Shown here piece after piece: positions 9,362 through 18,918 of a stretch of 64,000 nt of DNA. The translations under genes were made by a program, and so were the position numbers. The DNA lies in contig NZ_LXER01000028.1 of the NCBI RefSeq assembly GCF_001654925.1, positions 44,309 to 108,308 on the forward strand, in the 5' to 3' direction. Position 1 is the first letter of the stretch. Each line of letters begins with the position of its first letter. The stretch is from Buttiauxella brennerae ATCC 51605 (lineage in GTDB: Bacteria; Pseudomonadota; Gammaproteobacteria; Enterobacterales; Enterobacteriaceae). The notes under the pieces were generated by a model. That model had not been told where the DNA came from and did not search any database. It saw only the letters and a program-made list of their open reading frames with translations.

Positions 9362-11377
9362 TCAAAATTCGATTCGGGCCCCCAGATTATAACGACGCCC
9401 CTCGACCAGCCCGTAATCACCCCATGGGCTGACACGTTGTGGGTCGGCATCAAACACGTTGTACACCCCAGCCATAAGCTGAGTATTTTTGTTCAACTGG
9501 TAACGCGCACCGAGGTCAACCATCGTCCAGGCGTCATAATCAATATGGTCGCCGGTATCGCGATTGCTACTGCGGTAATTTGTTTTGCTCCACAGATCTA
9601 ACGCTTGTGTCGCCGACAAGGTCAGTGACAAGTTCGCCATATGGCGTGGGAAGTCATTGAGCGCATAACCCTTATTCACACCTGTTTTCTGCTCACTATG
9701 GTTATACGTGTAGTTCGCGTTGGCCTTCACGGTTTCCGTCACTTGCCAGTCCGCATTCAGCTCCACACCGTAAACATCAGCTTTGCCGACGTTAAAGTAT
9801 TTGCTGATGGAGTCAGCTTTATAGCCGTTCATCTGGCACTGGTTAGTCGCCGTCGTTTCGCAAATAGTCTCTTCCGAGATTTTATCTTTAAATTGGGTGT
9901 AGAAAACCGTGCCGTCTAACGCCAGTTTTTCTCCCGCCCAGTACAAACCTAACTCAGAGTTAACGCTTTTCTCTGGTTTCAGGTCATCGTTACCCACGGT
10001 CAAATAAGGGTACGGTGGTAATGAGCCACGTGGCGTAACAAAATCAGCGGAGGTTTCACGCAACTCAGGTTTTTTATAACCTGAAGATACCCCGCCTTTC
10101 AGAGCCCAGGCGTCCGTAATTGCCCAGTTGCCATAAAGTTTTGGCGTGATGTGTGTGCCAAAATAGTTGTCGCGGTCCATACGTGCAGAGGTGGTCAGCG
10201 TAAAGTCCCCAATCTGCCAGCCGTCTTCAGCAAACAGCGCCCAACCTTCGCGGCTGATTTTGGTCACCGGTTCAACGCCAGGCGCTTCTTTACTGGAAAC
10301 AGCGAACTGATCGTTTAATTCTTCACGGGTGAAGTTAGCCCCAACGGTGAGTTTGTGATTCTCGAACGAGAAAGTGGTCTGGCTATTCGCAACGTAGTTT
10401 TCAGTCTCAATGTACTGCGGTGCATCGCCGTCCAGGTTGTATTTAGAGCGACCCTTCTCATAGTTGAGATAGTTATTGGTCGCGATCATGTCTTCGGCAT
10501 ACCAACCGCTGTGGCTCAGCGTCACCGCATCCCTGTCAAACGTCCACATCCATGGCGCTTCATCACGATTTTTCTTCTGTTTTCCCGTCACCACATTCAG
10601 ATCAAAAAGGTTAGTTTCGTTTGCCGCAAGACCTACAGTCATATCGAGAGATTTACGATCGTTTTTACTGAAATAGTTATTACGTTCGTCATCGCGACGA
10701 TTAAGCCAGTCGGCGGCGACGCTGATACCTAACACATCCGGCACAAGTGGCCCCATGGCAAATAAATTCATCTGGTTGGTATTACCGAATGAACTGTCTT
10801 CCTGAATGAAGGTGTTTGCCGCCAATGCCCCGGTCCAGTCAGCCACGCCATAAGGCTTTTTGGTGATAACGTTGACCACACCGCCAATTGCATCTGAACC
10901 ATACAGCGATGACATCGGCCCGCGAATGACTTCAATTCGTTCGATAGCTTCCATCGGCGGCAGGAAGTTGACCTCGGCACCAATATCCTGCCCATAAGGC
11001 CGTGACTCACCGGTATTTTGTTTCACGCTATTAACCATAAATGCTGTATAGCCTGAGTCCATACCGCGCATCATAATACTGCCGGTTGCCATATCGCTTG
11101 AGCCACTGCCGATATTAACACCGGGTAAATCCTGAATGGCTTCGGCGACATTCCTGTTTGGTTTTTCATCGAGCTGTTTTCTGTCAATAACAGAAATTGT
11201 CGCCGGGGCATCTTTTTTCTGTTGAGAAAAACCCGATGCCGTCACGACCATTTGATCTTCAGATTCTTTAAGAGAAGCGTTATTTTCCTCGGCCAACACG
11301 GGGAGCATAGCGCCCCCTGCCAGCACTATTATTCCTGCCACTCTTCTTGCCAACACCAACTGCTTATTCGTTGCCAT
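9362..11377 (-). CDS. TonB-dependent outer membrane receptor, CirA/IrgA-like
   Basis: This 671-residue protein is a predicted outer membrane gate for an iron chelate, driven by TonB. It has a signal peptide (about residues 1-29, cleavage near VLA-EEN), a TonB box (DQMVVTASG at 41-49), a plug domain up to about residue 175 (IERIEVIRGPMSSLYGSDAIGG is typical of catecholate receptors) and a beta-barrel ending in phenylalanine, the usual assembly signal. A cysteine pair (ETICE...NQCQM) lies in a probable extracellular loop. The plug resembles CirA most, but the barrel is too divergent to name a substrate. It is downstream of a YncE-like gene and a Fur box, supporting iron-regulated uptake. Confidence 0.88.
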   Translation of the reverse strand: MATNKQLVLARRVAGIIVLAGGAMLPVLAEENNASLKESEDQMVVTASGFSQQKKDAPATISVIDRKQLDEKPNRNVAEAIQDLPGVNIGSGSSDMATGSIMMRGMDSGYTAFMVNSVKQNTGESRPYGQDIGAEVNFLPPMEAIERIEVIRGPMSSLYGSDAIGGVVNVITKKPYGVADWTGALAANTFIQEDSSFGNTNQMNLFAMGPLVPDVLGISVAADWLNRRDDERNNYFSKNDRKSLDMTVGLAANETNLFDLNVVTGKQKKNRDEAPWMWTFDRDAVTLSHSGWYAEDMIATNNYLNYEKGRSKYNLDGDAPQYIETENYVANSQTTFSFENHKLTVGANFTREELNDQFAVSSKEAPGVEPVTKISREGWALFAEDGWQIGDFTLTTSARMDRDNYFGTHITPKLYGNWAITDAWALKGGVSSGYKKPELRETSADFVTPRGSLPPYPYLTVGNDDLKPEKSVNSELGLYWAGEKLALDGTVFYTQFKDKISEETICETTATNQCQMNGYKADSISKYFNVGKADVYGVELNADWQVTETVKANANYTYNHSEQKTGVNKGYALNDFPRHMANLSLTLSATQALDLWSKTNYRSSNRDTGDHIDYDAWTMVDLGARYQLNKNTQLMAGVYNVFDADPQRVSPWGDYGLVEGRRYNLGARIEF

Positions 11378-11397
11378 TTTTTATTACCCAAGATATT

Positions 11398-11439
11398 GAA
11401 AAAAAAGCCTGCCGGCCCTGTGAATTTTCACCACAGGGC
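11398..11439 (-). terminator. Hairpin and T-run between YncE-like gene and TonB receptor gene
   Basis: GCCCTGTG / CACAGGGC (11415-11422 and 11432-11439) forms a stem on the minus strand. A second, shorter AAAGCC...GGCTTT pairing extends to the T-run complementary to 11398-11406. It lies in the 89-base gap of the presumed operon, so it could attenuate receptor expression, or the receptor may have its own promoter. Confidence 0.6.
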
Positions 11440-11466
11440 TTTATTGTTCTTTTAATGAAAAGTGAG

Positions 11467-12537
11467 TTAGATTTTGTCGAGTTCGACTTTAATAATGTAG
11501 TCCGGTTTTTTACCGATCTCTTTTTCACTCTGCTTCACGCTGGCATAAAGAGTGTGGCCATCCGCTGAGAGCGCAAGGCTATTAGGCAAGGCCGATGTCG
11601 CGATGCTGGCTTTCACTTTATAAGTATCAGCGTCGACAACGCTAATCAGCTGCGCGTTACGGTGAGTGATATACACCTCGTTGCGGCCATTGTTGTACAT
11701 CACAGCCAGAGAGTTAATCACCTTAATACGATCAATGATTTTTCCGTCTTTTAGTGAAACCACCAGCACATCAGGCAAATCGGGGTCGGTAATAAATGCA
11801 CGCTCTTTTTTATTATCCAGCGCGATATTTAAGAAGAAGTGTTTTTTCTGCGGTTCAACTTTAACACGTGAAATAATTTTATTATCGCTGGCATCAAGCG
11901 TAATAAATTCCCCACTGCCGTTTACAGCATAAACTCGCCCTTTGCCTTCATCGACAGTCAACCCGGTTGGATATTCACCCATATTTTCAATGGTCGCAAT
12001 GTGCTGCTGTTTTTGCGTATCGATCACCCAAATAATTCCTTGCTGGGTAACGCCAGAGACATATAAGCGCTGGTGTTTTTTATCGAGCGCCATTTCACGG
12101 GTGTGAACGATTTCTTTGGGGTTACTAATATCACTCAGTTGAACCGTTTTAATCTCTTTGTCGGTGCGCGTATCAATAAGCGTGACGGCCCCTTCAAGGG
12201 TGTTACCGATATACAAAATATGGTTTTCTTCATCCAGCAGTGTGGCAAATGCGCGTCGCTCAGTGGTGATTTTCCCCGTTGTCTTCAACGTGTCTGGGTT
12301 CAGCTTGTAGACCAGACCATCCGTTTTATCTTTATCAAACGAAGGGGCAGAGGCAGCAAACAGAACGTTTTGAGAGGCGTCATATGCCAGCTCATACACG
12401 CCATTACCCACCGGAACGGTAAGAAAGTCCTTTTCAGGGAGTGGTTTAGCGCTCGCGCTCAGTGAGCTCATCAATAGTGCGACGGTTAAAGCAATGAAGC
12501 CCGATTTCTGGTATCCGTACAAAGTATGTCGATTCAT
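11467..12537 (-). CDS. Secreted YncE-like beta-propeller protein
   Basis: This 356-residue protein has a signal peptide (about residues 1-30, ending SLSASA) and repeated blades of the YVTN/NHL-like beta-propeller type, such as GVYELAYDASQNVLFAAS, YPTGLTVDEGKGRVYAVN and LPNSLALSADGHTLYAS. It resembles E. coli YncE, an iron-regulated periplasmic protein of unsettled function, but is clearly diverged and lies at another locus. A Fur box lies just upstream and a TonB receptor follows, so a periplasmic role tied to iron-chelate uptake is inferred. No catalytic residues could be identified. Confidence 0.85.
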   Translation of the reverse strand: MNRHTLYGYQKSGFIALTVALLMSSLSASAKPLPEKDFLTVPVGNGVYELAYDASQNVLFAASAPSFDKDKTDGLVYKLNPDTLKTTGKITTERRAFATLLDEENHILYIGNTLEGAVTLIDTRTDKEIKTVQLSDISNPKEIVHTREMALDKKHQRLYVSGVTQQGIIWVIDTQKQQHIATIENMGEYPTGLTVDEGKGRVYAVNGSGEFITLDASDNKIISRVKVEPQKKHFFLNIALDNKKERAFITDPDLPDVLVVSLKDGKIIDRIKVINSLAVMYNNGRNEVYITHRNAQLISVVDADTYKVKASIATSALPNSLALSADGHTLYASVKQSEKEIGKKPDYIIKVELDKI

Positions 12538-12571
12538 TTACTTAGATTCACATTTATTTACGAATGTGAAT

Positions 12572-12596
12572 GATAATAATTTTCAATTGCATTATC
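12572..12596. promoter_or_regulatory. Fur box upstream of the YncE-like/receptor operon
   Basis: GATAATAATTTTCAATTGC (12572-12590) matches the 19-base Fur consensus GATAATGATAATCATTATC at 13 positions by eye. A second overlapping match ends in GCATTATC at 12596. The sites lie 35-59 bases upstream of the YncE-like start, where a promoter would be, so repression by Fe-Fur is inferred. Confidence 0.75.
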
Positions 12597-12606
12597 AACA
12601 ACAGAT

Positions 12607-12641
12607 AAAAAAAAGGCCAGCAATCAATGTTTGCTGGCCTT
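12607..12641 (-). terminator. Intrinsic terminator of tktA
   Basis: AAGGCCAGCAA / TTGCTGGCCTT (12613-12623, 12631-12641) with a seven-base loop, followed on the minus strand by eight Ts. It starts 14 bases past the tktA stop. Confidence 0.92.
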
Positions 12642-12654
12642 AGGGGATTACGTT

Positions 12655-14646
12655 TTACAGAACTGCTTTAGCTTGTTTCACTACGTTTGCAACGGTGAAA
12701 CCAAACTCTTCAAACAGAAGCTCAGCAGGTGCTGACTCACCAAAGGTGGTCATGCCCACTACCGCGCCGTTCAGGCCAACGTATTTGTACCAGTAGTCAG
12801 CGATGCTGGCTTCGATAGCAACACGCGCAGCAACCGCTTTCGGCAGTACCGCTTCACGGTAAGCCGGATCTTGTTTGTCGAATGCATCGGTAGACGGCAT
12901 GGAAACCACACGCGCTTTGATGCCTTCAGCAGTCAGTTGATCCCAGGCTGCAACAGCCAGCTCAACTTCAGAACCGGTCGCAATCAGAATCAGCTCAGGC
13001 GTGCCTGCACAATCTTTCAGAACGTATGCGCCACGGGCAACATCTGCCAGTTGCTGTTCGGTACGATCCTGCTGTGCCAGGTTCTGACGGGAGAAGATCA
13101 GCGCGGTCGGGCCGTCATGACGTTCTACAGCGTATTTCCACGCCACCGCAGACTCAACCTGGTCACATGGACGCCATGTGCTCATGTTTGGCGTCACGCG
13201 CAGGGCAGCAAGCTGCTCTACAGGCTGGTGAGTTGGGCCATCTTCGCCCAGACCGATGGAGTCGTGGGTGTAGACCATCACCTGGCGTTGCTTCATCAAT
13301 GCTGCCATACGCACCGCATTACGGGCATATTCAACAAACATCAGGAAAGTAGAGGTGTACGGCAGGAAACCACCGTGCAGCGCGATACCGTTGGCAATCG
13401 CGGTCATACCGAATTCACGTACACCGTAATGGATGTAGTTACCGGCCAGATCTTCGTTGATAGCCTTAGAGCCAGACCAGATAGTCAGGTTAGAAGGTGC
13501 GAGATCTGCAGAGCCGCCGAGGAATTCTGGCAGCAGGTGGCCGAACGCTTCGATGGTGTTCTGGGATGCTTTACGGCTGGCGATTTTAGCCGGGTTCGCT
13601 TGCAGGTTCTTGATGAACTCCTGCGCTTTCGCCGCAAACTCAGCAGGCATGTCGCCTTTCATACGACGGGTAAATTCAGCAGCCTCTTGCGGGAAGGCTT
13701 TAGCATATGCCGCGAACTTCTCGTTCCATGCCGCTTCTTTCGCCTGACCTGCTTCTTTCGCGTCCCACTGAGCATAAATCTCAGACGGGATTTCGAATGG
13801 CGCGTGTTTCCAGCCCAGAGCTTCACGGGTCAGTGCGATTTCCGCGTCACCCAAAGGTGCGCCGTGGGAATCGTGCGTACCGGCTTTGTTTGGCGAACCG
13901 AAACCGATGATGGTTTTGCACATCAGCAGTGAAGGTTTGTCAGTAACGGCTTTAGCTTCTTCAACAGCGCGTTTGATAGCGTCTGCATCATGGCCGTCAA
14001 CGCCGCGCACTACATGCCAGCCGTAGGCTTCAAAGCGTTTAGCAGTATCGTCAGTGAACCAGCCTTCAACGTGGCCGTCGATGGAGATACCGTTGTCATC
14101 ATAGAAGGCAACCAGTTTACCCAGACCCAGCGTACCCGCCAGAGAGCAAACTTCATGGGAGATACCTTCCATCATGCAGCCATCACCCATAAAGGTGTAG
14201 GTGAAGTGGTCAACGATGTCGTGACCTGGACGGTTGAACTGTGCTGCCATGGTGCGTTCAGCAATTGCCATACCCACTGCGTTCGCAACACCCTGACCCA
14301 GCGGGCCAGTTGTGGTTTCAACACCCGCGGTGTAGCCCACTTCCGGGTGACCCGGAGTTTTAGAATGCAGCTGACGGAAGTTTTTCAGTTCTTCAATCGG
14401 CAGGTCATAACCTGTGAGATGCAGCAAGCTGTAAATCAGCATTGAGCCATGGCCGTTAGACAGCACGAAGCGGTCACGGTCAGCCCATGCAGGGTTCTGC
14501 GGGTTATGGTTCAGGAAATCGCGCCACAGGACTTCGGCAATGTCGGCCATACCCATAGGGGCACCCGGGTGACCGGATTTGGCTTTTTGTACTGCGTCCA
14601 TGCTGAGTGCACGAATAGCATTGGCAAGCTCTTTACGAGAGGACAT
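12655..14646 (-). CDS. tktA: Transketolase A
   Basis: Transketolase moves two-carbon ketol units between sugar phosphates in the pentose phosphate pathway, using thiamine diphosphate. The 663-residue protein equals E. coli TktA in length and is highly similar throughout. Visible elements are the N-terminal [19 protein letters not shown], the ThDP/Mg motif MGDGCMMEG at about 153-161, SHGAPLG with a catalytic histidine, and [14 protein letters not shown] in the pyrimidine-binding domain. The neighbour loiP is divergent, with 265 bases between them. Paralogue tktB is excluded mainly by synteny with loiP and speB. Confidence 0.96.
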   Translation of the reverse strand: MSSRKELANAIRALSMDAVQKAKSGHPGAPMGMADIAEVLWRDFLNHNPQNPAWADRDRFVLSNGHGSMLIYSLLHLTGYDLPIEELKNFRQLHSKTPGHPEVGYTAGVETTTGPLGQGVANAVGMAIAERTMAAQFNRPGHDIVDHFTYTFMGDGCMMEGISHEVCSLAGTLGLGKLVAFYDDNGISIDGHVEGWFTDDTAKRFEAYGWHVVRGVDGHDADAIKRAVEEAKAVTDKPSLLMCKTIIGFGSPNKAGTHDSHGAPLGDAEIALTREALGWKHAPFEIPSEIYAQWDAKEAGQAKEAAWNEKFAAYAKAFPQEAAEFTRRMKGDMPAEFAAKAQEFIKNLQANPAKIASRKASQNTIEAFGHLLPEFLGGSADLAPSNLTIWSGSKAINEDLAGNYIHYGVREFGMTAIANGIALHGGFLPYTSTFLMFVEYARNAVRMAALMKQRQVMVYTHDSIGLGEDGPTHQPVEQLAALRVTPNMSTWRPCDQVESAVAWKYAVERHDGPTALIFSRQNLAQQDRTEQQLADVARGAYVLKDCAGTPELILIATGSEVELAVAAWDQLTAEGIKARVVSMPSTDAFDKQDPAYREAVLPKAVAARVAIEASIADYWYKYVGLNGAVVGMTTFGESAPAELLFEEFGFTVANVVKQAKAVL

Positions 14647-14911
14647 TTTGACTCCAGATCGGATGGTTGAAGGTCAGGCCTTGACTACTATGCGTTATGG
14701 GCTACGCCCAAAAAATTGCCATCAATGTACCGCAAGCCGTGTGCCATGTACATGGAGCATCCTTTTGTCCTGTTAAGAAATCTCTGGAAGCTGCTCGCAT
14801 GTTGCGCAAGTTACTGCGCGAGTTTAAGTAACTTCTTTATACTGAAGCGACTAGCCAGCGGTTTGTGGCTGAAACACCTCTGAGCAGTTATCACTAATTA
14901 AGGATATTGGC

Positions 14912-15670
14912 ATGAAATTGCGCCCAATTTTATTAAGCCTGAGCGTTGCTGCCCTTCTGAGCGGCTGCCAGAACATGGACTCTAACGGTCTGCTCACTTC
15001 CGGTGCGGAAGCATTTCAGGCGTACACATTAAGTGATGCGCAAGTAAAAGAGTTGAGTGATAAATCCTGTACTGAGCTCGATAGCAAAGCCAGCATCGCC
15101 CCAGCCAGTAGCGAATACGCTCAACGTCTCAGCAAGATTTCCTCAGCTCTCGGCGACAACATCAACGGCATGCCGGTGAACTACAAGGTGTACGTCACTA
15201 AAGACGTGAACGCATTTGCCATGGCTAACGGCTGTATCCGTGTTTATAGCGGTCTGATGGACATGATGAACGATAACGAAGTGGAAGCGGTTATCGGCCA
15301 TGAAATGGGCCACGTTGCACTCGGTCATGTGAAGAAAGGTATGCAGGTTGCGTTGGGGACTAACGCGGCTCGTGTTGCAGCAGCCTCAGCAGGCGGTGTG
15401 ATTGGCAGTTTGTCGCAGTCGCAACTGGGTGATTTAGGCGAGAAACTGGTGAATGCGCAGTTCTCACAGCGTCAGGAGTCTGAAGCCGATGACTACTCAT
15501 ATGATTTGTTGAGAAAACGTGGAATCAATCCAATTGGCCTGGCGACCAGTTTTGAGAAGTTAGCGAAGGCAGAAGAAGGCCGCCAAAGCTCGATGCTAGA
15601 CGACCACCCTGCTTCAGCCGAACGTGCTCAGCATATTCGTGACCGTATGGCGGCAGATGGGTTGAAGTAA
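14912..15670 (+). CDS. loiP: Outer membrane lipoprotein metalloprotease LoiP (YggG)
   Basis: LoiP is an M48-family zinc protease anchored in the outer membrane; E. coli LoiP is induced at low osmolarity and cleaves between phenylalanines. The 252-residue protein has a lipoprotein signal with lipobox LLSGC (lipidated C19), the zinc site HEMGH (H130, E131, H134) and the third-ligand region QESEADDYS with E191. An AAGGA ribosome binding site precedes the ATG. A TATACT hexamer at 14838-14843 is a plausible -10 box. The gene stands alone, divergent from tktA. Confidence 0.93.
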   Translation: MKLRPILLSLSVAALLSGCQNMDSNGLLTSGAEAFQAYTLSDAQVKELSDKSCTELDSKASIAPASSEYAQRLSKISSALGDNINGMPVNYKVYVTKDVNAFAMANGCIRVYSGLMDMMNDNEVEAVIGHEMGHVALGHVKKGMQVALGTNAARVAAASAGGVIGSLSQSQLGDLGEKLVNAQFSQRQESEADDYSYDLLRKRGINPIGLATSFEKLAKAEEGRQSSMLDDHPASAERAQHIRDRMAADGLK

Positions 15671-15675
15671 AATTA

Positions 15676-15756
15676 CCCCTCATCCCGACCTTCTCCCCCA
15701 GGAGAAGGAGAAACCGTACCATCCCCTCTCCTTTGGGAGAGGGTTAGGGTGAGGGG
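15676..15756. repeat. Two-hairpin palindromic repeat, copy 1
   Basis: The outer arms CCCCTCATCCCGACC and GGTTAGGGTGAGGGG are imperfect inverted repeats enclosing two smaller hairpins (CTTCTCC...GGAGAAG and CCCTCTCC...GGGAGAGGG). A near relative is at 47041-47116. It lies between the convergent loiP and speB genes, starting six bases past the loiP stop, and may end both transcripts. Confidence 0.75.
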
Positions 15757-15776
15757 GCAACACTCAATAAAGGCGA

Positions 15777-16697
15777 TTACTCGCCTTTCTTAGCCGCCTG
15801 GATATACAGCATTTCTAGCGCGAGAGTTGCGCCCGCCAGTGCAGTAATTTCAGACTGGTCGTAAGCCGGAGACACTTCCACAACGTCCATACCTACGATG
15901 TTCAGGTCTTTCAAACCACGAACCAGTTTCAGCGCACGATCGGTAGTCAAACCACCGATAACCGGCGTGCCGGTACCTGGTGCGAAAGCAGGGTCGATAC
16001 AATCGATATCAAAGGTCAGGTAAACCGGCATATCGCCAACAATCTGCTTCACCTGAGCCAACACGTCGTCAACAGTGCGGTCGTTAACCTGGCCTGCATC
16101 CAACACGGTAAAACCGTTGTCTTTGTCGAATTCGGTACGAATACCAATTTGCACCGAGTGGTTCGGGTCGATCAAACCTTCTTTAGGTGCGGTGTAGAAC
16201 ATGGTGCCGTGGTCGAACTCGCAGCCATTTGCGTAGGTATCAGTGTGGGCATCGAAATGCACCAGCGCCATTTTACCGAAGTGCTTCGCGTGGGCACGCA
16301 ACAGTGGCAAAGTCACAAAGTGGTCACCACCGAAAGAGAGCATACGCTTACCGGCAGACAGCAATTTTTCTGCGTGGGCTTGCAGACGTTCGCTCATATC
16401 GCGCGCATCACCGAAAGCGTAAACCAGGTCGCCACAATCAACAACGTTCAGGCGTTCACGCATGTCGAAATTCCACGGGAAGCGGTTGCCTTCCCATGCC
16501 AGGTTAGTAGAAACCTGACGAATTGCCGCAGGACCATGACGTCCACCCGCACGGCCAGACGTTGCCGCATCAAATGGAACACCCGTGATCACCCAATCGG
16601 CATCGCTGTCGTATGGCATGAAGTTCAGCGGAAAACGTAAAAAACCGAAGGCATTGGATACCAGGGAATTGTCGTACTGATGGCCTAAGGTGCTCAT
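15777..16697 (-). CDS. speB: Agmatinase
   Basis: SpeB hydrolyses agmatine to putrescine and urea, the second step of arginine-to-polyamine conversion. The 306-residue protein matches the E. coli length. Ureohydrolase manganese ligands are visible in [16 protein letters not shown] and [19 protein letters not shown] ribosome binding site precedes the ATG. SpeA, its pathway partner, is normally the close upstream neighbour, but here two lipase genes and a regulator lie between. A strong hairpin with eight Ts stands 32 bases upstream, so expression may be attenuated. Confidence 0.97.
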   Translation of the reverse strand: MSTLGHQYDNSLVSNAFGFLRFPLNFMPYDSDADWVITGVPFDAATSGRAGGRHGPAAIRQVSTNLAWEGNRFPWNFDMRERLNVVDCGDLVYAFGDARDMSERLQAHAEKLLSAGKRMLSFGGDHFVTLPLLRAHAKHFGKMALVHFDAHTDTYANGCEFDHGTMFYTAPKEGLIDPNHSVQIGIRTEFDKDNGFTVLDAGQVNDRTVDDVLAQVKQIVGDMPVYLTFDIDCIDPAFAPGTGTPVIGGLTTDRALKLVRGLKDLNIVGMDVVEVSPAYDQSEITALAGATLALEMLYIQAAKKGE

Positions 16698-16729
16698 GGT
16701 TTGACCTCACGATGATGGTAATTATTAGC

Positions 16730-16775
16730 AAAAAAAAGTCCCCTCCGCGTCGTTAAACCCGACGAGGAAGGGACT
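16730..16775 (-). terminator. Intrinsic terminator in the speB leader
   Basis: On the minus strand AGTCCCTTCC... pairs with GGAGGGGACT through a stem of about 16 positions with two mismatches (16737-16752, 16760-16775), loop TTTAA, followed by eight Ts. It lies downstream of a TATACT box and upstream of speB. It is either a leader attenuator for speB or the end of a short RNA or of lipase mRNA read-through. Confidence 0.75.
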
Positions 16776-16783
16776 GGATTCAT

Positions 16784-16846
16784 TCAGACTGCTTGTGGGC
16801 GGATTATCGCCGTAATTTCGCTCAGGTTCAATAGTCTGTACTTCAT
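16784..16846 (-). CDS. Candidate 20-residue leader ORF upstream of speB
   Basis: An ATG at 16846 opens 20 codons ending in TGA at 16784, just before the leader terminator. The peptide starts MKYRLLNLSE and ends IIRPQAV. The RNA around it can fold through CAGACT / AGTCTG with an inner GGCG / CGCC pairing. There is no Shine-Dalgarno sequence, and the TATACT box at 16859-16854 would start the transcript almost at the ATG, so it would have to be leaderless. It may be a regulatory leader peptide or a chance ORF; the case rests only on its placement between promoter and terminator. Confidence 0.3.
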   Translation of the reverse strand: MKYRLLNLSEITAIIRPQAV

Positions 16847-16853
16847 ACCAGGC

Positions 16854-16859
16854 AGTATA
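16854..16859 (-). promoter_or_regulatory. Probable -10 box of a speB promoter
   Basis: TATACT on the minus strand lies 36-41 bases past the upstream lipase stop. The best -35 candidate, TTGAGT, needs a 19-base spacer, so the promoter is weak or needs an activator. Transcription would begin near 16847 and cross the leader terminator before speB. Confidence 0.45.
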
Positions 16860-16894
16860 GAACAAATCAGCTAAAACCACTCAACGCATAAAGG

Positions 16895-17764
16895 TTACAC
16901 ACCTTTAGAACGCAAAAAATCCAGGTGGTCCGTATAAAGGTCGATCACATTGACCGTATTTGTCCGGATACCTGCTAGCTGGTTAATAGCATCGAGGTGA
17001 TCCATAGAATAATCCGAGCAAATAACCTTACCAAGATGAGAGCTATATCGCCCCACAAGTCCGTCATTTTGATCCACCTCATTAACGAATGTCTTTGCAC
17101 CGTGTTTCATCCACAGATGGAGAGGATCCAGTTCATTTAATCCCTGTTCACAAATTCCGTCTTTAATAATGCCGCTCCATGAATAATAATAAATACCATT
17201 AACCACTTCAGGACCTTCTCCACCCCAAACTTCCGGCAAACCCTGAGGATATTTTTCATTGAATGCCTGAACACCTTCAGTAGTGAGTGAATTCAACGAA
17301 GCAATAAAATCCTCCGGCTCAAAAGGATGACCGCTGAGAAAGGCAATGGCTTTTTCAAACGCATTCACGGCCAGCGCGACAAAACCTTCTTTGCAACTAC
17401 CAGGTTCATAAGCCGCCCGCAAGGCATCTGCCGATTCCGAGCCATGGTTTGCACCATCAACAGAAGTCACGGAAGCCACACTGTGCGGGTAGACTGCTGC
17501 AACATAGCGGCAATCAAGAGCACCCTGGCTGTGACCAATTAAGTTAACTTTATCTTTGCCGCTTTTGCGTTTTACGTCCTGAATGAAATCCCAGAGCTGT
17601 TCACCCCGAACGTCGTCAGTATTTACGCCAGAAAGTGAAGCGGTATAAACATCGGCCCCTTTTTTCTCCAGCGCTTCTTTCACGCCAAAATAATAAGGGT
17701 AACCTAAGATAGTAGAAAAACCGGACCATCCATGAACTAATACAACAGGATATTTAGTACACAT
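16895..17764 (-). CDS. Proteus-type (subfamily I.1) triacylglycerol lipase, copy 1
   Basis: This is a predicted esterase/lipase of 289 residues with the alpha/beta hydrolase fold. It shows the N-terminal oxyanion region VLVHG (8-12), nucleophile S79 in GHSQG (77-81), an acid candidate D234 in DQNDGLVGR and H256 in SMDHLDAI, spaced as in Proteus lipases. There is no signal peptide, as in those relatives, which are exported without a cleavable leader. It has a near-duplicate immediately upstream (17821-18690), separated by 56 bases. This copy reads HGW where the sister reads HGV, next to the oxyanion hole. Start ATG has CGGA upstream. The substrate is unknown. Confidence 0.88.
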   Translation of the reverse strand: MCTKYPVVLVHGWSGFSTILGYPYYFGVKEALEKKGADVYTASLSGVNTDDVRGEQLWDFIQDVKRKSGKDKVNLIGHSQGALDCRYVAAVYPHSVASVTSVDGANHGSESADALRAAYEPGSCKEGFVALAVNAFEKAIAFLSGHPFEPEDFIASLNSLTTEGVQAFNEKYPQGLPEVWGGEGPEVVNGIYYYSWSGIIKDGICEQGLNELDPLHLWMKHGAKTFVNEVDQNDGLVGRYSSHLGKVICSDYSMDHLDAINQLAGIRTNTVNVIDLYTDHLDFLRSKGV

Positions 17765-17820
17765 ATTATTTTCCGTAATAAATATATTGATTATGACTCA
17801 TCAAATTTAATGATGGCGAA

Positions 17821-18690
17821 TTACAAGCCTTTTGAGCGTAAAAACTCAATATGGTCAGTATAGATTTCGATGGGGTCAACCGTATTTGTTCGAATTCCGG
17901 CAATCTGATTAATGGCATCCAGGTGATCCATGGAATAATCTGAACAGATAACCTTGCCTAAGTGCGAACTGTAGCGACCAACTAACCCATCATTCTGATC
18001 GGCTTCCTTAACAAAAGTTTTAGCACTATGCTTCATCCACAAATGCAGCGGGTCCAGTTCATTCAAACCCTGCTCACAAAGACCATCTTTAATAATACCG
18101 CTCCAGGAATAGTAGTTAATACCATTGACGATTTCGGCACCTTCACCACCCCATACTTCCGGCAATGCTTGTGGATACTTCTTGTTAAATTCCTCAACGC
18201 CCGCAGTGGTTAATGCATCTAGCGCAGCAACAGCATCTTCCGGCTCGAATGGGTGGCCAGTTAGAAAAGCGATGGCTTTTTCAAATGCTTCAAAAGCCAA
18301 TGCAACCGCACCTTCTTTACAGCTTCCCGGCTCAAGCGCTGCCCGTAATGCATCTGCCGATTCCGAGCCGTGATTAACACCGTCAACAGATGTCACAGAG
18401 GCAACGCTGCCAGGATAAGTAGCAGCGACATAGCGGCTGTCCAGAGCACCCTGGCTGTGGCCAATTAAGTTAACTTTATCTTTGCGACTTTTGCGTTTTA
18501 CATCCTGAATAAAATCCCAAAGTTGTTCACCCCTGACCGCATCAGAATTAACACCGGAAAGGGAAGCGGTATAAACATCCGCACCCATACGTTCCAGAGC
18601 CTCTTTAACCCCGAAGAAATACGGGTAGCCCAAAATCTGATCAAAACCTAAAACCCCATGAACCAATACGACTGGATATTTCGTGCACAT
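17821..18690 (-). CDS. Proteus-type (subfamily I.1) triacylglycerol lipase, copy 2
   Basis: This 289-residue lipase is a tandem duplicate of the next gene: same length, same start (MCTKYPVVLVHG) and most positions identical by eye. S79 in GHSQG, D234 in DQNDGLVGR and H256 in SMDHLDAI form the presumed triad. A CGGAG ribosome binding site precedes the ATG. The two copies differ mainly in the lid-like middle (about residues 115-185), which may mean different substrate preference. The divergent LysR gene 228 bases upstream is the likely regulator, by analogy with LysR arrangements. Both genes interrupt the usual speA-speB neighbourhood. Confidence 0.88.
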   Translation of the reverse strand: MCTKYPVVLVHGVLGFDQILGYPYFFGVKEALERMGADVYTASLSGVNSDAVRGEQLWDFIQDVKRKSRKDKVNLIGHSQGALDSRYVAATYPGSVASVTSVDGVNHGSESADALRAALEPGSCKEGAVALAFEAFEKAIAFLTGHPFEPEDAVAALDALTTAGVEEFNKKYPQALPEVWGGEGAEIVNGINYYSWSGIIKDGLCEQGLNELDPLHLWMKHSAKTFVKEADQNDGLVGRYSSHLGKVICSDYSMDHLDAINQIAGIRTNTVDPIEIYTDHIEFLRSKGL

Positions 18691-18918
18691 AATAACTCCG
18701 TAGTAAATTTCAGTTATTTGCTGGCTACCATTAGCTGGCCTTTATGAATCTACCGGGTTATTTATTAAATATTATCTATAAAGTGAAGGTTTGCTGGTTA
18801 ATTTATAGTCTTTGTGTAAACGGCTGTAGGTGTTAGAAAACAGGTGATACATCACGGCAAAAAGAAAGCGTAATGCTCTTGTTGTCATCATTACTTAAGG
18901 ACAGGGAAAGGAAGTTTA

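Noticed and set aside
12871..13932. 353-codon open frame opposite tktA
   Set aside because: Antisense shadow of strongly biased tktA codons; no recognisable domain or initiation signal.
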